The notes: generated by a model from the letters alone, not told the origin. DNA of 64,000 nucleotides from Streptomyces vinaceus (GCF_008704935.1 NZ_CP023692.1:5423001-5487000); one strand, 5' to 3'. Positions 18,383 through 26,997 are shown, counted from the first letter of the stretch. Made by a program: numbers and translations.

Positions 18383-19984
18383 TCACCCCCGCCTCAGCAG
18401 CCGTGAGGCTCCCGCCGCCACCGTCGTCGCCAGGGTCCAGCCCAGCAGGACCAGCGCCGCCGAGCCCCACTGCCAGCCGCCCTCCACGTTCCACTGGCCG
18501 TCCTGGCCGAGATCGATCACCGGCAGCAGCAGGTCCAGGGCGTACAGGGCGGCGTCCCAGTGCGGGTGCTCGTCCGCCTTGATCGGGGGCGGCTGGTGCC
18601 GGGAGAACAGCAGCCCGCCCGCCGCCCACAGCACCGCCATCCACAGGGCGGCCCGGCCCGGGCGGTACCCGTACGCCACCGTCCAGTCCTGCAGGTACCC
18701 CCAGGCCTTGAGCGCCGGCGGCAGGGTGGCCCGGCGCCGGCGCTGCTTGGCCAGCAGCACCTCGCGGGCGTCCGCGTCCTCGCCGCTGGCGCGCAGGACG
18801 GAGGCCAGCCGCTCGTACGGCTCCGGCGAGTACTCGGGGGTGGCCGCCGCCACCCAGTCCAGCCGGCGCGCCAGCGGGAAGTGGCCGCGGGGCGCGAGGT
18901 TCTCGTACGCGAACCCCTCCATCGAGACCCCGCCCGGGCCGGGCCAGCTGGTGGAGGTGTCGACCAGCTTGACCACCTTCGCCCCCGACAGCACCACCCG
19001 GCCCCGCTCCGGCCGCTCGCCGACGAACCGCAGCTCCGGGGTCTGGATCCGGCGCAGCGAGACCTCCTGCTCCGCGGTCAGGACGAACCGGGCGCCGTAG
19101 AAGTCGACCGCGTCGCCGAAGCGGCCGTCGTCCAGGCGCAGACCGCCCCGGCACTCGAAGCGCTGGGCCCGCTGCCCGCGCGTGGGCGTCTGGCCGAGCC
19201 CGTACGGGGGAGTGGAGGAGCCGGAGTCCCCCAGGACGTAGTCGAGGGCGATCGAGGTCAGGTACAGGGTCCGCTCGACGGTCAGCTGCGGGGCGTTCAG
19301 CGCGCGCCGCCCGTGCGGGTTGCGCAGCCGGGCCCCGCGCAGGTTCATCGACACGCCGACCTTCGCCCCGCGCAGGCTCACCTCCCCGTCCGTCTCCAGC
19401 AGCTCGCCCTGGAAGTCCTGGGCCACCGACATGCCGTCCGCGGCGATGGCCCGGCCCTTGTCGTCCCGGCGCACCACGGCCTGGCTGATCAGCAGGTCGG
19501 TGCCGATCTGCGCGTCGGTCAGCCGGATCCCGCGGGCCACCCGGCAGCGCGGCAGGTGCAGATCGCCCTCGGTGTGCAGCCGGGAGGCGTCCAGCCGCGG
19601 TATCGCGCAGTTGATCATGCGCAGGGTGATGAACCGGGTCTCCGACAGCTGGATCTCACTGTCGAAGCGACAGGACTGGAGTTCGACGTACGGCTGGACC
19701 GTCCCCCCGGACAGGTCCAGCCGCCCCGTGATCCGTACACCGCGCAGCTTCAGTGCCGACACCCGGCCCGGCACCGGCGGCGGCCCGTGGAGCAGCAGCA
19801 GCGCCACCACCTGGGCGCGGACGCTGCGCCCGGCGCCCCAGGTCCGCCCGCTGTCGTGCGGATCGTCCTCGTTGGCGGCGCGGGCGCTGAGATCGCAGAC
19901 GCTGCCGGTCCGGTACGCCTGCCACATACGGCGTTCGGGATCGGTCAGATCCGCGGGCTGCTCGCCCGCCCGTGCCTCCGCCAT
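18383..19984 (-). CDS. Membrane protein with beta-helix-like repeats
   Basis: A 533-residue protein. Residues about 60-340 show a degenerate repeating pattern (for example ITGRLDLSGG, LQSCRFDSEIQLSETRF, TEGDLHLPRC, VSLRGAKVGVSMNLRGA) that suggests a right-handed beta helix of the pentapeptide-repeat kind. A basic linker follows, then two membrane segments near the C-terminus (ALWMAVLWAAGGLLFS and ALVLLGWTLATTVAAG), so the repeat domain is probably cytoplasmic and membrane-tethered. Homologues in Streptomyces are often labelled oxidoreductase, which nothing in this sequence supports. It is divergent from hisD, 124 bp apart. Confidence 0.75.
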   Translation of the reverse strand: MAEARAGEQPADLTDPERRMWQAYRTGSVCDLSARAANEDDPHDSGRTWGAGRSVRAQVVALLLLHGPPPVPGRVSALKLRGVRITGRLDLSGGTVQPYVELQSCRFDSEIQLSETRFITLRMINCAIPRLDASRLHTEGDLHLPRCRVARGIRLTDAQIGTDLLISQAVVRRDDKGRAIAADGMSVAQDFQGELLETDGEVSLRGAKVGVSMNLRGARLRNPHGRRALNAPQLTVERTLYLTSIALDYVLGDSGSSTPPYGLGQTPTRGQRAQRFECRGGLRLDDGRFGDAVDFYGARFVLTAEQEVSLRRIQTPELRFVGERPERGRVVLSGAKVVKLVDTSTSWPGPGGVSMEGFAYENLAPRGHFPLARRLDWVAAATPEYSPEPYERLASVLRASGEDADAREVLLAKQRRRRATLPPALKAWGYLQDWTVAYGYRPGRAALWMAVLWAAGGLLFSRHQPPPIKADEHPHWDAALYALDLLLPVIDLGQDGQWNVEGGWQWGSAALVLLGWTLATTVAAGASRLLRRG

Positions 19985-20051
19985 GGCGGCCCCCCTCCGC
20001 TGCGCATACGTGTAAGGGAACGCTAGTGGGCGCCCGTGACATCCGGGGCGT

Positions 20052-20068
20052 GTATCAGCCAGTGATAC
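20052..20068. promoter_or_regulatory. Dyad in the hisD promoter region
   Basis: A perfect 6-bp inverted repeat gtatca-n5-tgatac lies in the 124-bp gap between hisD and the divergent membrane gene, 41 bp before the hisD GTG. It is AT-richer than its surroundings. It is an operator candidate for either gene; no regulator is identified. Confidence 0.4.
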
Positions 20069-20108
20069 GGGCGGACGGTGGCGGGAGACGGTCTGAGAGA
20101 ATTGGGAG

Positions 20109-21431
20109 GTGATCTCTCGTATCGACCTGCGCGGTGACGCCCTCCCCGAGGGCGGCGCCCTGCGCGATCTGCTGCCCCGTGCCGAGTTCGACGTGGAAGC
20201 CGCCCTGGAGAAGGTGCGGCCCATCTGCGAGGACGTCCATCATCGCGGCACGGCGGCGTTGATCGAGTACGCGCAGAAGTTCGACGGCGTCACGCTGGAG
20301 CAGGTCAGGGTCCCCGCCGAGGCCCTCAAGACCGCCCTCGAAGAGCTGGACCCGGCCGTGCGCGCCGCGCTGGAGGAGTCCATCCGGCGCGCCCGGATCG
20401 TCCACCGCGAGCAGCGCCGCACCGAGCACACCACCCAGGTGGTCCCCGGCGGGACCGTGACCGAGAAGTGGGTTCCGGTCGAGCGCGTGGGCCTGTACGC
20501 CCCGGGCGGCCGCTCCGTGTACCCGTCCTCCGTCGTCATGAACGTCGTACCGGCGCAGGAGGCGGGCGTCGAGTCGATCGCGCTCGCGTCCCCGCCGCAG
20601 AAGGAGTTCGGCGGGCTGCCGCACCCGACGATCCTCGCCGCGTGCGCGCTCCTCGGCGTGGACGAGGTGTACGCGGCCGGCGGCGCCGTGGCCGTCGCGA
20701 TGTTCGCGTACGGCACGGAGGACTGCCTCCCGGTCAACATGGTGACCGGCCCCGGCAACATCTGGGTCGCCGCCGCCAAGCGCTACTTCACCGGCCGCAT
20801 CGGCATCGACACCGAAGCCGGCCCGACCGAGATCGCGGTCCTCGCGGACTCCACGGCCGACCCGGTCCACGTCGCCGCCGACCTCATCAGCCAGGCCGAG
20901 CACGACCCGCTGGCCGCCGCCGTCCTCGTCACCGACTCCGAGGAGCTCGCGGCCGCCGTCGAGCGGGAGCTGGAGCCGCAGGTCGCGGCCACCAAGCACG
21001 TAGAGGACCGGATCAAGCCGGCGCTCGCGGGCAAGCAGTCCGCGATCGTCCTGGTCGACAGCCTGGAGGACGGCCTCAAGGTGGTCGACGCGTACGGCGC
21101 CGAGCACCTGGAGATCCAGACCGCCGACGCCGCCGCCTGGGCGGCCCGCGTGCGCAACGCCGGCGCGATCTTCGTGGGCCCGTGGGCCCCGGTCTCGCTC
21201 GGCGACTACTGCGCCGGATCGAACCACGTGCTGCCCACCGGCGGCTGCGCCTGCCACTCCTCCGGCCTGTCCGTGCAGTCCTTCCTGCGCGGCATCCACA
21301 TCGTCGACTACACGCGCGACGCCCTCGCCGAGGTCACCCACCACGTGGTGACGCTCGCCGAGGCCGAGGACCTGCCGGCGCACGGCGCGGCCCTCAAGGC
21401 CCGCTTCGGATGGAAGGTGCCCGGCCAGTGA
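20109..21431 (+). CDS. hisD: Histidinol dehydrogenase
   Basis: Catalyses the last two steps of histidine synthesis (histidinol to histidine, NAD and Zn dependent). The 440-residue product has the family signature GIDTEAGPTEIAVLADSTAD and the zinc/catalytic segment DLISQAEHDPLAAAVL. GTG 20109 is the earliest start, because a stop codon lies just upstream; the GGGAGG ribosome site abuts it unusually closely. First gene of the his operon: its TGA overlaps the hisC GTG. Confidence 0.97.
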   Translation: MISRIDLRGDALPEGGALRDLLPRAEFDVEAALEKVRPICEDVHHRGTAALIEYAQKFDGVTLEQVRVPAEALKTALEELDPAVRAALEESIRRARIVHREQRRTEHTTQVVPGGTVTEKWVPVERVGLYAPGGRSVYPSSVVMNVVPAQEAGVESIALASPPQKEFGGLPHPTILAACALLGVDEVYAAGGAVAVAMFAYGTEDCLPVNMVTGPGNIWVAAAKRYFTGRIGIDTEAGPTEIAVLADSTADPVHVAADLISQAEHDPLAAAVLVTDSEELAAAVERELEPQVAATKHVEDRIKPALAGKQSAIVLVDSLEDGLKVVDAYGAEHLEIQTADAAAWAARVRNAGAIFVGPWAPVSLGDYCAGSNHVLPTGGCACHSSGLSVQSFLRGIHIVDYTRDALAEVTHHVVTLAEAEDLPAHGAALKARFGWKVPGQ

Positions 21432-22549
21432 CCTCGTACGACCAGGTCGGCATCGACGACCTCCCCATCCGCGACGAGCTCCGCGGCAAGACCCCGTACG
21501 GCGCCCCCCAGCTCGACGTGCCCGTCCAGCTGAACACCAACGAGAACCCGTACGAGCTCCCCGAGGAGCTGGTCCGGCGCATCGCCGAGCGCGTCGCCGA
21601 GGCCGCCCGCACCCTCAACCGCTACCCCGACCGGGACGCGGTGGAGCTGCGGACCGAGCTGGCCGCGTACCTCACCCGCACCGGCAAGCACCCGGTCGGG
21701 CCGGAGAACGTCTGGGCCGCCAACGGCTCCAACGAGGTCATCCAGCAGCTGCTGCAGACCTTCGGCGGGCCCGGGCGGACCGCGATCGGCTTCGAGCCCT
21801 CGTACTCCATGCACGCGCTGATCGCGCGCGGCACCGGCACGGGCTGGATCTCCGGTCCCCGCCGGGAGGACTTCACCATCGACGTGGAGGCGGCCGGGCA
21901 GGCCATCGCCGAGAACGCTCCCGACGTCGTCTTCATCACCTCGCCCAACAACCCCACCGGGACCGCGGTCGAGGCGGAGACCGTCCTCGCCCTCTACGAG
22001 GCCGCGCAGGCGGCCAAACCCTCCCTGGTCGTCGTGGACGAGGCGTACGTGGAGTTCAGCCACCGCGACTCGCTGCTGCCGCTGATCGAGGGCCGCCCCC
22101 ACCTGGTGGTCTCCCGGACCATGTCCAAGGCCTTCGGCGCCGCCGGGCTGCGCCTGGGCTACCTGGCCGCACACCCGGCCGTGGTCGACGCCGTCCAGCT
22201 CGTACGCCTGCCGTACCACCTGTCGGCCGTCACCCAGGCGACCGCGCTGGCCGCCCTGGAGCACACCGACACCCTGCTCGGCTACGTCGAACAGCTCAAG
22301 GCCGAGCGGGACCGCCTCGTGACCGAGCTGCGGGCCGTCGGCTACGAGGTCACCGAGTCCGACGCGAACTTCATCCAGTTCGGGAAGTTCGAGGACTCGC
22401 ACACCGCCTGGCGGAAGATCCTCGACCAGGGTGTCCTGGTCAGGGACAACGGCGTACCGGGATGGCTGCGGGTCACCGCGGGCACCCCGGCGGAGAACGA
22501 CGCGTTCCTGGAAGCGGTTCGCGCACTGAAGAAGGAGCAGCACGCATGA
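21428..22549 (+). CDS. hisC: Histidinol-phosphate aminotransferase
   Basis: PLP-dependent transamination of imidazole-acetol phosphate to histidinol phosphate. The 373-residue protein is a fold-type I aminotransferase with NTNENPYELPEE, the SPNNPTGTAV loop, and the PLP Lys in SRTMSKAFGAAGLRLGY. The GTG start overlaps the hisD stop by 4 bases (GTGA) and the stop overlaps hisB (ATGA), so it is translationally coupled on both sides. Confidence 0.97.
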   Translation: MTSYDQVGIDDLPIRDELRGKTPYGAPQLDVPVQLNTNENPYELPEELVRRIAERVAEAARTLNRYPDRDAVELRTELAAYLTRTGKHPVGPENVWAANGSNEVIQQLLQTFGGPGRTAIGFEPSYSMHALIARGTGTGWISGPRREDFTIDVEAAGQAIAENAPDVVFITSPNNPTGTAVEAETVLALYEAAQAAKPSLVVVDEAYVEFSHRDSLLPLIEGRPHLVVSRTMSKAFGAAGLRLGYLAAHPAVVDAVQLVRLPYHLSAVTQATALAALEHTDTLLGYVEQLKAERDRLVTELRAVGYEVTESDANFIQFGKFEDSHTAWRKILDQGVLVRDNGVPGWLRVTAGTPAENDAFLEAVRALKKEQHA

Positions 22550-23139
22550 GCCGCATCGGACGGGTCGAACGGACCACGAAGGAGACCTCGGTCCTCGTCG
22601 AGATAAACCTCGACGGCACCGGCAAGGTCGACGTCTCGACGGGCGTGGGCTTCTACGACCACATGCTCGACCAGCTCGGCCGCCACGGCCTCTTCGACCT
22701 CACGGTCAAGACGGACGGCGACCTGCACATCGACAGCCACCACACCATCGAGGACACCGCCCTCGCCCTCGGCGCCGCCTTCAAGCAGGCCCTCGGCGAC
22801 AAGGTCGGCATCTACCGCTTCGGCAACTGCACCGTGCCGCTCGACGAGTCCCTCGCCCAGGTGACCGTCGACCTGTCGGGCCGCCCCTACCTCGTGCACA
22901 CCGAGCCCGAGAACATGGCGCCGATGATCGGCGAGTACGACACGACGATGACCCGGCACATCTTCGAGTCCTTCGTCGCGCAGGCCCAGATCGCCCTGCA
23001 CATCCACGTCCCGTACGGGCGCAACGCCCACCACATCGTGGAGTGCCAGTTCAAGGCCCTCGCCCGCGCCCTGCGCTACGCGGCGGAGTTCGACCCGCGC
23101 GCCGCCGGGATCCTGCCCTCCACGAAGGGCGCCCTCTAG
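22546..23139 (+). CDS. hisB: Imidazoleglycerol-phosphate dehydratase
   Basis: Manganese-dependent dehydration of imidazole-glycerol phosphate. The 197-residue product is dehydratase only: metal-binding motifs FYDHMLDQLGRHG, HHTIEDTALALG and AHHIVECQFKALARALR are present, and there is no N-terminal histidinol-phosphatase domain as in enteric HisB. The phosphatase must therefore be encoded elsewhere. ATGA overlap with hisC. Confidence 0.97.
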   Translation: MSRIGRVERTTKETSVLVEINLDGTGKVDVSTGVGFYDHMLDQLGRHGLFDLTVKTDGDLHIDSHHTIEDTALALGAAFKQALGDKVGIYRFGNCTVPLDESLAQVTVDLSGRPYLVHTEPENMAPMIGEYDTTMTRHIFESFVAQAQIALHIHVPYGRNAHHIVECQFKALARALRYAAEFDPRAAGILPSTKGAL

Positions 23140-23140
23140 C

Positions 23141-23308
23141 GTGAACGGCCTGAACACCATCCTCATCGTCCTCGGCCTCTTCCTGGCCGGCGGCGTCTAC
23201 TCCTTCCAGAAGCAGAAGATGCCCGCGTCGGTCATCGTCCTGCTCGCCATCGGCTCCGCGATGTGCCTCGCCGCCGGAGTCCTGCGGATCCAGGGGATTT
23301 GGGAATGA
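23141..23308 (+). CDS. Small two-helix membrane protein inside the his operon (55 aa)
   Basis: A 55-residue gene in the gap between hisB and hisH. It starts with GTG one base after the hisB stop and its TGA overlaps the hisH ATG by 4 bases. It is predicted to be two hydrophobic helices: the first spans about residues 4-22 (LNTILIVLGLFLAGGVY), then a polar turn (SFQKQKMPAS), and the second spans about 31-48 (VIVLLAIGSAMCLAAGVL). I do not recognise a function. Tight coupling on both sides argues that it is translated; it could tether or regulate the HisH-HisF synthase, but that is speculation. Confidence 0.82.
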   Translation: MNGLNTILIVLGLFLAGGVYSFQKQKMPASVIVLLAIGSAMCLAAGVLRIQGIWE

Positions 23309-23955
23309 GCGCAGCCCGACCGACCAAGACGGTCGTGGTCTTCGACTACGGCTTCGGAAACGTACGTTCCGCCGAGCGCGCGCTGGCGCGGGCCGGGGCG
23401 GACGTGGAGATCACCCGCGACTACGACAAGGCCATGGACGCCGACGGGCTGCTCGTCCCCGGTGTCGGCGCCTTCTCCGCCTGCATGCAGGGGCTCAAGG
23501 ACGCCCGCGGCGACTGGATCATCGGCCGCCGGCTCTCCGGCGGCCGGCCCGTCATGGGGATCTGCGTCGGCATGCAGATCCTCTTCGAGCGCGGCATCGA
23601 GCACGGCGTGGAGACGGAGGGCCTCGACGAGTGGCCCGGCACCGTCGAACCGCTGCGCGCCCCGGTCGTGCCCCACATGGGCTGGAACACCGTGGACGCC
23701 CCGGCCGACAGCCAGGCCTTCAAGGGGCTGGACGACGAGGCCCGCTTCTACTTCGTGCACTCGTACGCGGTCCGCGACTGGAGCCTGGAGGTCACCAACC
23801 CGGTGATCCGCGCCCCCAAGGTCACCTGGGCCACCCACGGCGAGCCCTTCGTCGCGGCGGTGGAGAACGGGGCCCTGTGGGCCACCCAGTTCCACCCCGA
23901 GAAGTCCGGCGACGCCGGTGCCCAGCTCCTCACCAACTGGATCGAGACCCTCTGA
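23305..23955 (+). CDS. hisH: Imidazole glycerol phosphate synthase, glutaminase subunit
   Basis: Class I glutamine amidotransferase subunit; it supplies ammonia to HisF. The 216-residue product has the nucleophile Cys in GICVGMQILFE, the oxyanion strand PGVGAFSACM, and the His/Glu pair in FHPEKSG. ATGA overlap with the small membrane gene and a one-base TGATG overlap with priA. Confidence 0.96.
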   Translation: MSAARPTKTVVVFDYGFGNVRSAERALARAGADVEITRDYDKAMDADGLLVPGVGAFSACMQGLKDARGDWIIGRRLSGGRPVMGICVGMQILFERGIEHGVETEGLDEWPGTVEPLRAPVVPHMGWNTVDAPADSQAFKGLDDEARFYFVHSYAVRDWSLEVTNPVIRAPKVTWATHGEPFVAAVENGALWATQFHPEKSGDAGAQLLTNWIETL

Positions 23956-24686
23956 TGACCGCCAGCAAGCTGGAACTGCTGCCCGCCGTCGACGTCCGCG
24001 ACGGCCAGGCCGTCCGCCTCGTGCACGGGGTGTCCGGCAGCGAGACCTCGTACGGGTCCCCGCTCCAGGCCGCCCTCGCCTGGCAGGCCTCCGGGGCCGA
24101 GTGGCTCCACCTCGTCGACCTCGACGCCGCCTTCGGCACCGGTGACAACCGCGCGCTCGTCGCCGAGATCACCGGTGCCATGGACATCAAGGTCGAGCTC
24201 TCCGGCGGCATCCGCGACGACGCCTCGCTCGCCGCGGCCCTCGCCACCGGCTGCACCCGCGTCAACCTCGGCACCGCCGCCCTGGAGACCCCCGAGTGGG
24301 CCGCCAAGGCGATCGCCGAGCACGGGGACAGGATCGCGGTCGGGCTCGACGTGCGCGGTACGACCCTCAAGGGCCGCGGCTGGACCAGCGAGGGCGGGGA
24401 CCTCTACGAGACCCTCGCGCGCCTGGACTCCGAGGGCTGCGCCCGGTACGTCGTCACCGACATCGGCAAGGACGGCACGCTGACCGGCCCCAACCTGGAG
24501 CTGCTGAAGAACGTGTGCGCCGCCACCGACCGGCCGGTCGTGGCCTCCGGCGGCATCTCCTCGCTGGACGACCTGCGGGCGCTGGCGGAGCTGGTGCCGG
24601 CGGGCGTCGAGGGCGCGATCGTCGGCAAGGCCCTGTACGCGAAGGCATTCACGCTGGAAGAAGCCCTGAAGGTGGTCTCCGCATGA
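23955..24686 (+). CDS. priA: Bifunctional phosphoribosyl isomerase (HisA and TrpF activities)
   Basis: A (beta/alpha)8 isomerase, 243 residues. In Streptomyces and Mycobacterium this protein catalyses both the ProFAR isomerisation of histidine synthesis and the PRA isomerisation of tryptophan synthesis. Visible catalytic Asp residues are in LPAVDVRDGQAVRLVHG (first strand) and VVTDIGKDGTL; phosphate loops are ELSGGI and VASGGIS. The trp genes nearby include no trpF, which fits PriA doing both steps. One-base overlap with hisH, ATGA overlap with ridA. Confidence 0.95.
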   Translation: MTASKLELLPAVDVRDGQAVRLVHGVSGSETSYGSPLQAALAWQASGAEWLHLVDLDAAFGTGDNRALVAEITGAMDIKVELSGGIRDDASLAAALATGCTRVNLGTAALETPEWAAKAIAEHGDRIAVGLDVRGTTLKGRGWTSEGGDLYETLARLDSEGCARYVVTDIGKDGTLTGPNLELLKNVCAATDRPVVASGGISSLDDLRALAELVPAGVEGAIVGKALYAKAFTLEEALKVVSA

Positions 24687-25072
24687 GCTCCGTCCGTCGC
24701 ATCTCCTCCGGCGGCCCCTACGAGGACGTCATCGGGTACTCGCGCGCCGTGCAGCTCCCGAACGGGCTCGTGCTCGTCTCCGGCTGCACCGCCGGCGACG
24801 CGGGCGGACCGTACGACCAGACCGTCGCCGCGTTCGGCGTCGCGTTCAAGGCCCTCGCCCAGGCCGGACTCGGCCCCGAGGACGTGGTGCGCACCCGCAT
24901 GTACCTCACCCACGCCCGCGACGTGGACGAGGTGGGCCGCGCCCACAAGCTCCTGTTCGACGCGGTCCGGCCCGCCGCGACGATGCTGATCGTCTCCGGC
25001 TTCGTCGACCCGTCGATGGTCGTCGAGGTCGAGGTCGAGGCGTACCGCCCGGTTCAGGAGGCCTCCGCATGA
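24683..25072 (+). CDS. RidA family protein (reactive imine deaminase type)
   Basis: A 129-residue RidA/YjgF/Rid family protein. Conserved elements are GPYEDVIGYSRAVQLPNGLVL at the start, RTRMYLTHARDVDEVGRAH in the middle and VDPSMVVEVEVEAYRP at the end. RidA proteins hydrolyse enamine/imine intermediates of PLP enzymes. It overlaps priA and hisF by 4 bases on each side, so it is made as part of the His pathway. Whether it acts on a His intermediate is unknown. Confidence 0.9.
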   Translation: MSSVRRISSGGPYEDVIGYSRAVQLPNGLVLVSGCTAGDAGGPYDQTVAAFGVAFKALAQAGLGPEDVVRTRMYLTHARDVDEVGRAHKLLFDAVRPAATMLIVSGFVDPSMVVEVEVEAYRPVQEASA

Positions 25073-25824
25073 CCCTCGCCGTACGCGTGATCCCCTGCCT
25101 CGACGTGGACAACGGCCGCGTCGTCAAGGGCGTCAACTTCCAGAACCTGCGGGACGCGGGCGACCCGGTGGAGATGGCCAAGCTGTACGACGCCGAGGGC
25201 GCCGACGAGCTGACCTTCCTCGACATCACCGCGTCCTCCGGGAACCGCGAGACCACGTACGACGTGGTCCGCCGGACCGCCGAGCAGGTCTTCATCCCGC
25301 TGACCGTGGGCGGCGGCGTCCGCACCGCGCAGGACGTGGACAAGCTGCTGCGGGCCGGCGCCGACAAGGTCGGCGTGAACACCGCCGCCATCGCGCGCCC
25401 GGAGCTGATCCGGGAGATCGCGGAGCGGTTCGGCCGGCAGGTGCTCGTCCTGTCCGTGGACGCCCGCCGCACCGCCACCGGCTCCTTCGAGGTCACCACG
25501 CACGGCGGCCGCCAGGGCACCGGCATGGACGCCATCGAGTGGGCGCACCGGGCGGCCGAGCTGGGCGCCGGGGAGATCCTGCTGAACTCGATGGACGCCG
25601 ACGGCACCAAGGACGGGTACGACACCGAGATGATCGCGGCGGTGCGCAGGCACGTCACGGTCCCGGTGATCGCCTCGGGCGGCGCCGGGCGGCTGGAGCA
25701 CTTCGCCCCGGCGATCGCGGCCGGCGCCGACGCGGTGCTCGCCGCCTCGGTGTTCCACTTCGGCGACCTGCGCATCGGCCAGGTCAAGGACACCCTGCGC
25801 GAGGCGGGCCACCCGGTCCGCTGA
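25069..25824 (+). CDS. hisF: Imidazole glycerol phosphate synthase, cyclase subunit
   Basis: Condenses PRFAR with ammonia from HisH to give IGP and AICAR. A 251-residue (beta/alpha)8 barrel with catalytic Asp in IPCLDVDNGRVVKG and in VLSVDARR, and phosphate loops VGGGVR and ASGGAG. Last gene of this his operon; a perfect 28-bp palindrome follows. Confidence 0.97.
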   Translation: MTLAVRVIPCLDVDNGRVVKGVNFQNLRDAGDPVEMAKLYDAEGADELTFLDITASSGNRETTYDVVRRTAEQVFIPLTVGGGVRTAQDVDKLLRAGADKVGVNTAAIARPELIREIAERFGRQVLVLSVDARRTATGSFEVTTHGGRQGTGMDAIEWAHRAAELGAGEILLNSMDADGTKDGYDTEMIAAVRRHVTVPVIASGGAGRLEHFAPAIAAGADAVLAASVFHFGDLRIGQVKDTLREAGHPVR

Positions 25825-25834
25825 CCGCCGACCG

Positions 25835-25862
25835 CCGCGCGGGGCCGGCCGGCCCCGCGCGG
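25835..25862. terminator. Perfect 28-bp palindrome after hisF
   Basis: An uninterrupted palindrome (25835-25848 mirrored in 25849-25862), entirely G and C, between hisF (+) and the convergent TIGR03085 gene (-). Probable bidirectional terminator. Confidence 0.75.
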
Positions 25863-25898
25863 ATCCGCCGGAGACCCCCGGGTGCCCGGCCTGGCCGT

Positions 25899-26531
25899 CT
25901 AGATGCCCAGCTTGGCCGTCGTCAGCTTGGCGACGGCCTCCTTCGGGCCGTCCAGCTCCACCGCGGCCGCGTCCTGGCGGCCGAAGCAGAAGAGGGTCAG
26001 CTCGCCCGGCTCACCGGTGACCGTCACCACCGGGGTGCCCTTGTGCGCCACCGCCGTCTGGCCGTTCGGGCGGCGCAGCACCAGCCCCACCGGTGAGCGG
26101 CGGCCCGTCAGCCGGGCCAGCTTCTCCAGGCGGGACCACAGGGCGTCCGAGAAGACCGGGTCCAGCGCGCGCGGCGACCAGTCCGGCTGGGCGCGCCGTA
26201 CGTCCTCGGCGTGGACGTAGAACTCCACCGCGTTGGCCGCCTCGTCGATCTGTTTCACCGAGTAGAGGGACATCTTCGGCGGCCCGGTGCGGATCAGCTG
26301 GATCAGTTCCTCGTACGGCTTGGCCGCGTACTCGGCCATCGCCTTGTCGAGCCGGTCCTTGAGGACGTTCAGCAGCAGACCGCCCGCCGCGTCCGGGCGG
26401 CGTTCCCGGACCACCACGTGCGCCGCCAGTTCCCGGGCTCGCCAGCCGTCGCACAGGGTGGGCGCCTCCGGCCCCGCCGCCTCCAACAGGTCCGCCAGCA
26501 GCAGGCGTTCGCGCTTCGCATGGGTAGACAT
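25899..26531 (-). CDS. TIGR03085 family (DinB/maleylpyruvate isomerase-like) protein
   Basis: A 210-residue actinobacterial protein related to the DinB-like, mycothiol-dependent maleylpyruvate isomerase N-domain family. It shows the helical start RERLLLADLLEAAGPEAPTL, then CDGWRARELAAHVVVRE, with a possible metal-binding His, and NAVEFYVHAEDVRRAQPDW with two further His. The substrate is unknown; a mycothiol S-transferase role is a guess. ATG 26531 is used; the frame is open to 26573. Confidence 0.82.
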   Translation of the reverse strand: MSTHAKRERLLLADLLEAAGPEAPTLCDGWRARELAAHVVVRERRPDAAGGLLLNVLKDRLDKAMAEYAAKPYEELIQLIRTGPPKMSLYSVKQIDEAANAVEFYVHAEDVRRAQPDWSPRALDPVFSDALWSRLEKLARLTGRRSPVGLVLRRPNGQTAVAHKGTPVVTVTGEPGELTLFCFGRQDAAAVELDGPKEAVAKLTTAKLGI

Positions 26532-26624
26532 GGGGGCCACCCTACGACCGGCGGCCCCGCTTCGCCCGCCCATCAGGCGGACGGTGATCCGTCACGGCCG
26601 TCCGGGCGCGGCACAATGGCCCCC

Positions 26625-26978
26625 ATGAGTACGTCCTCCCTCGATCCCGCCATCGCCGCCCGGCTCAAGCGCTCCGCGGACGGCCTGGTCCCGGCCATCG
26701 CCCAGCAGTACGACACCGGTGAGGTGCTCATGCTCGGCTGGATGGACGACGAGGCCTTGCACCGCACCCTGACCACCGGCCGCTGCACGTACTGGTCCCG
26801 TAGCCGCCAGGAGTACTGGGTGAAGGGGGACACGTCCGGCCACTTCCAGCACGTGAAGTCCGTGGCCCTCGACTGCGACGCCGACACCCTCCTCGTCAAG
26901 GTCGACCAGGTCGGCGCCGCCTGCCACACGGGCGCCCGTACCTGCTTCGACGCCGATGTCCTTCCGCTGGCCGAATAG
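26625..26978 (+). CDS. hisI: Phosphoribosyl-AMP cyclohydrolase
   Basis: Opens the purine ring of PR-AMP in histidine synthesis (third step). A 117-residue stand-alone cyclohydrolase with no HisE domain. It has the metal-binding Asp/Cys elements LDCDADTLLVKVDQVGAACH and TGARTCF. It is separated from the main his operon and lies 19 bp upstream of trpE, so it is probably co-transcribed with trpE. Another ATG at 26616 is in frame. Divergent from the TIGR03085 gene. Confidence 0.95.
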   Translation: MSTSSLDPAIAARLKRSADGLVPAIAQQYDTGEVLMLGWMDDEALHRTLTTGRCTYWSRSRQEYWVKGDTSGHFQHVKSVALDCDADTLLVKVDQVGAACHTGARTCFDADVLPLAE

Positions 26979-26997
26979 GTAGGTAGGGTCCCACCCC

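Noticed and set aside
26979..26997. Leader peptide or attenuator before trpE
   Set aside because: Only 19 bp separate hisI and trpE, too short for a leader with alternative hairpins.
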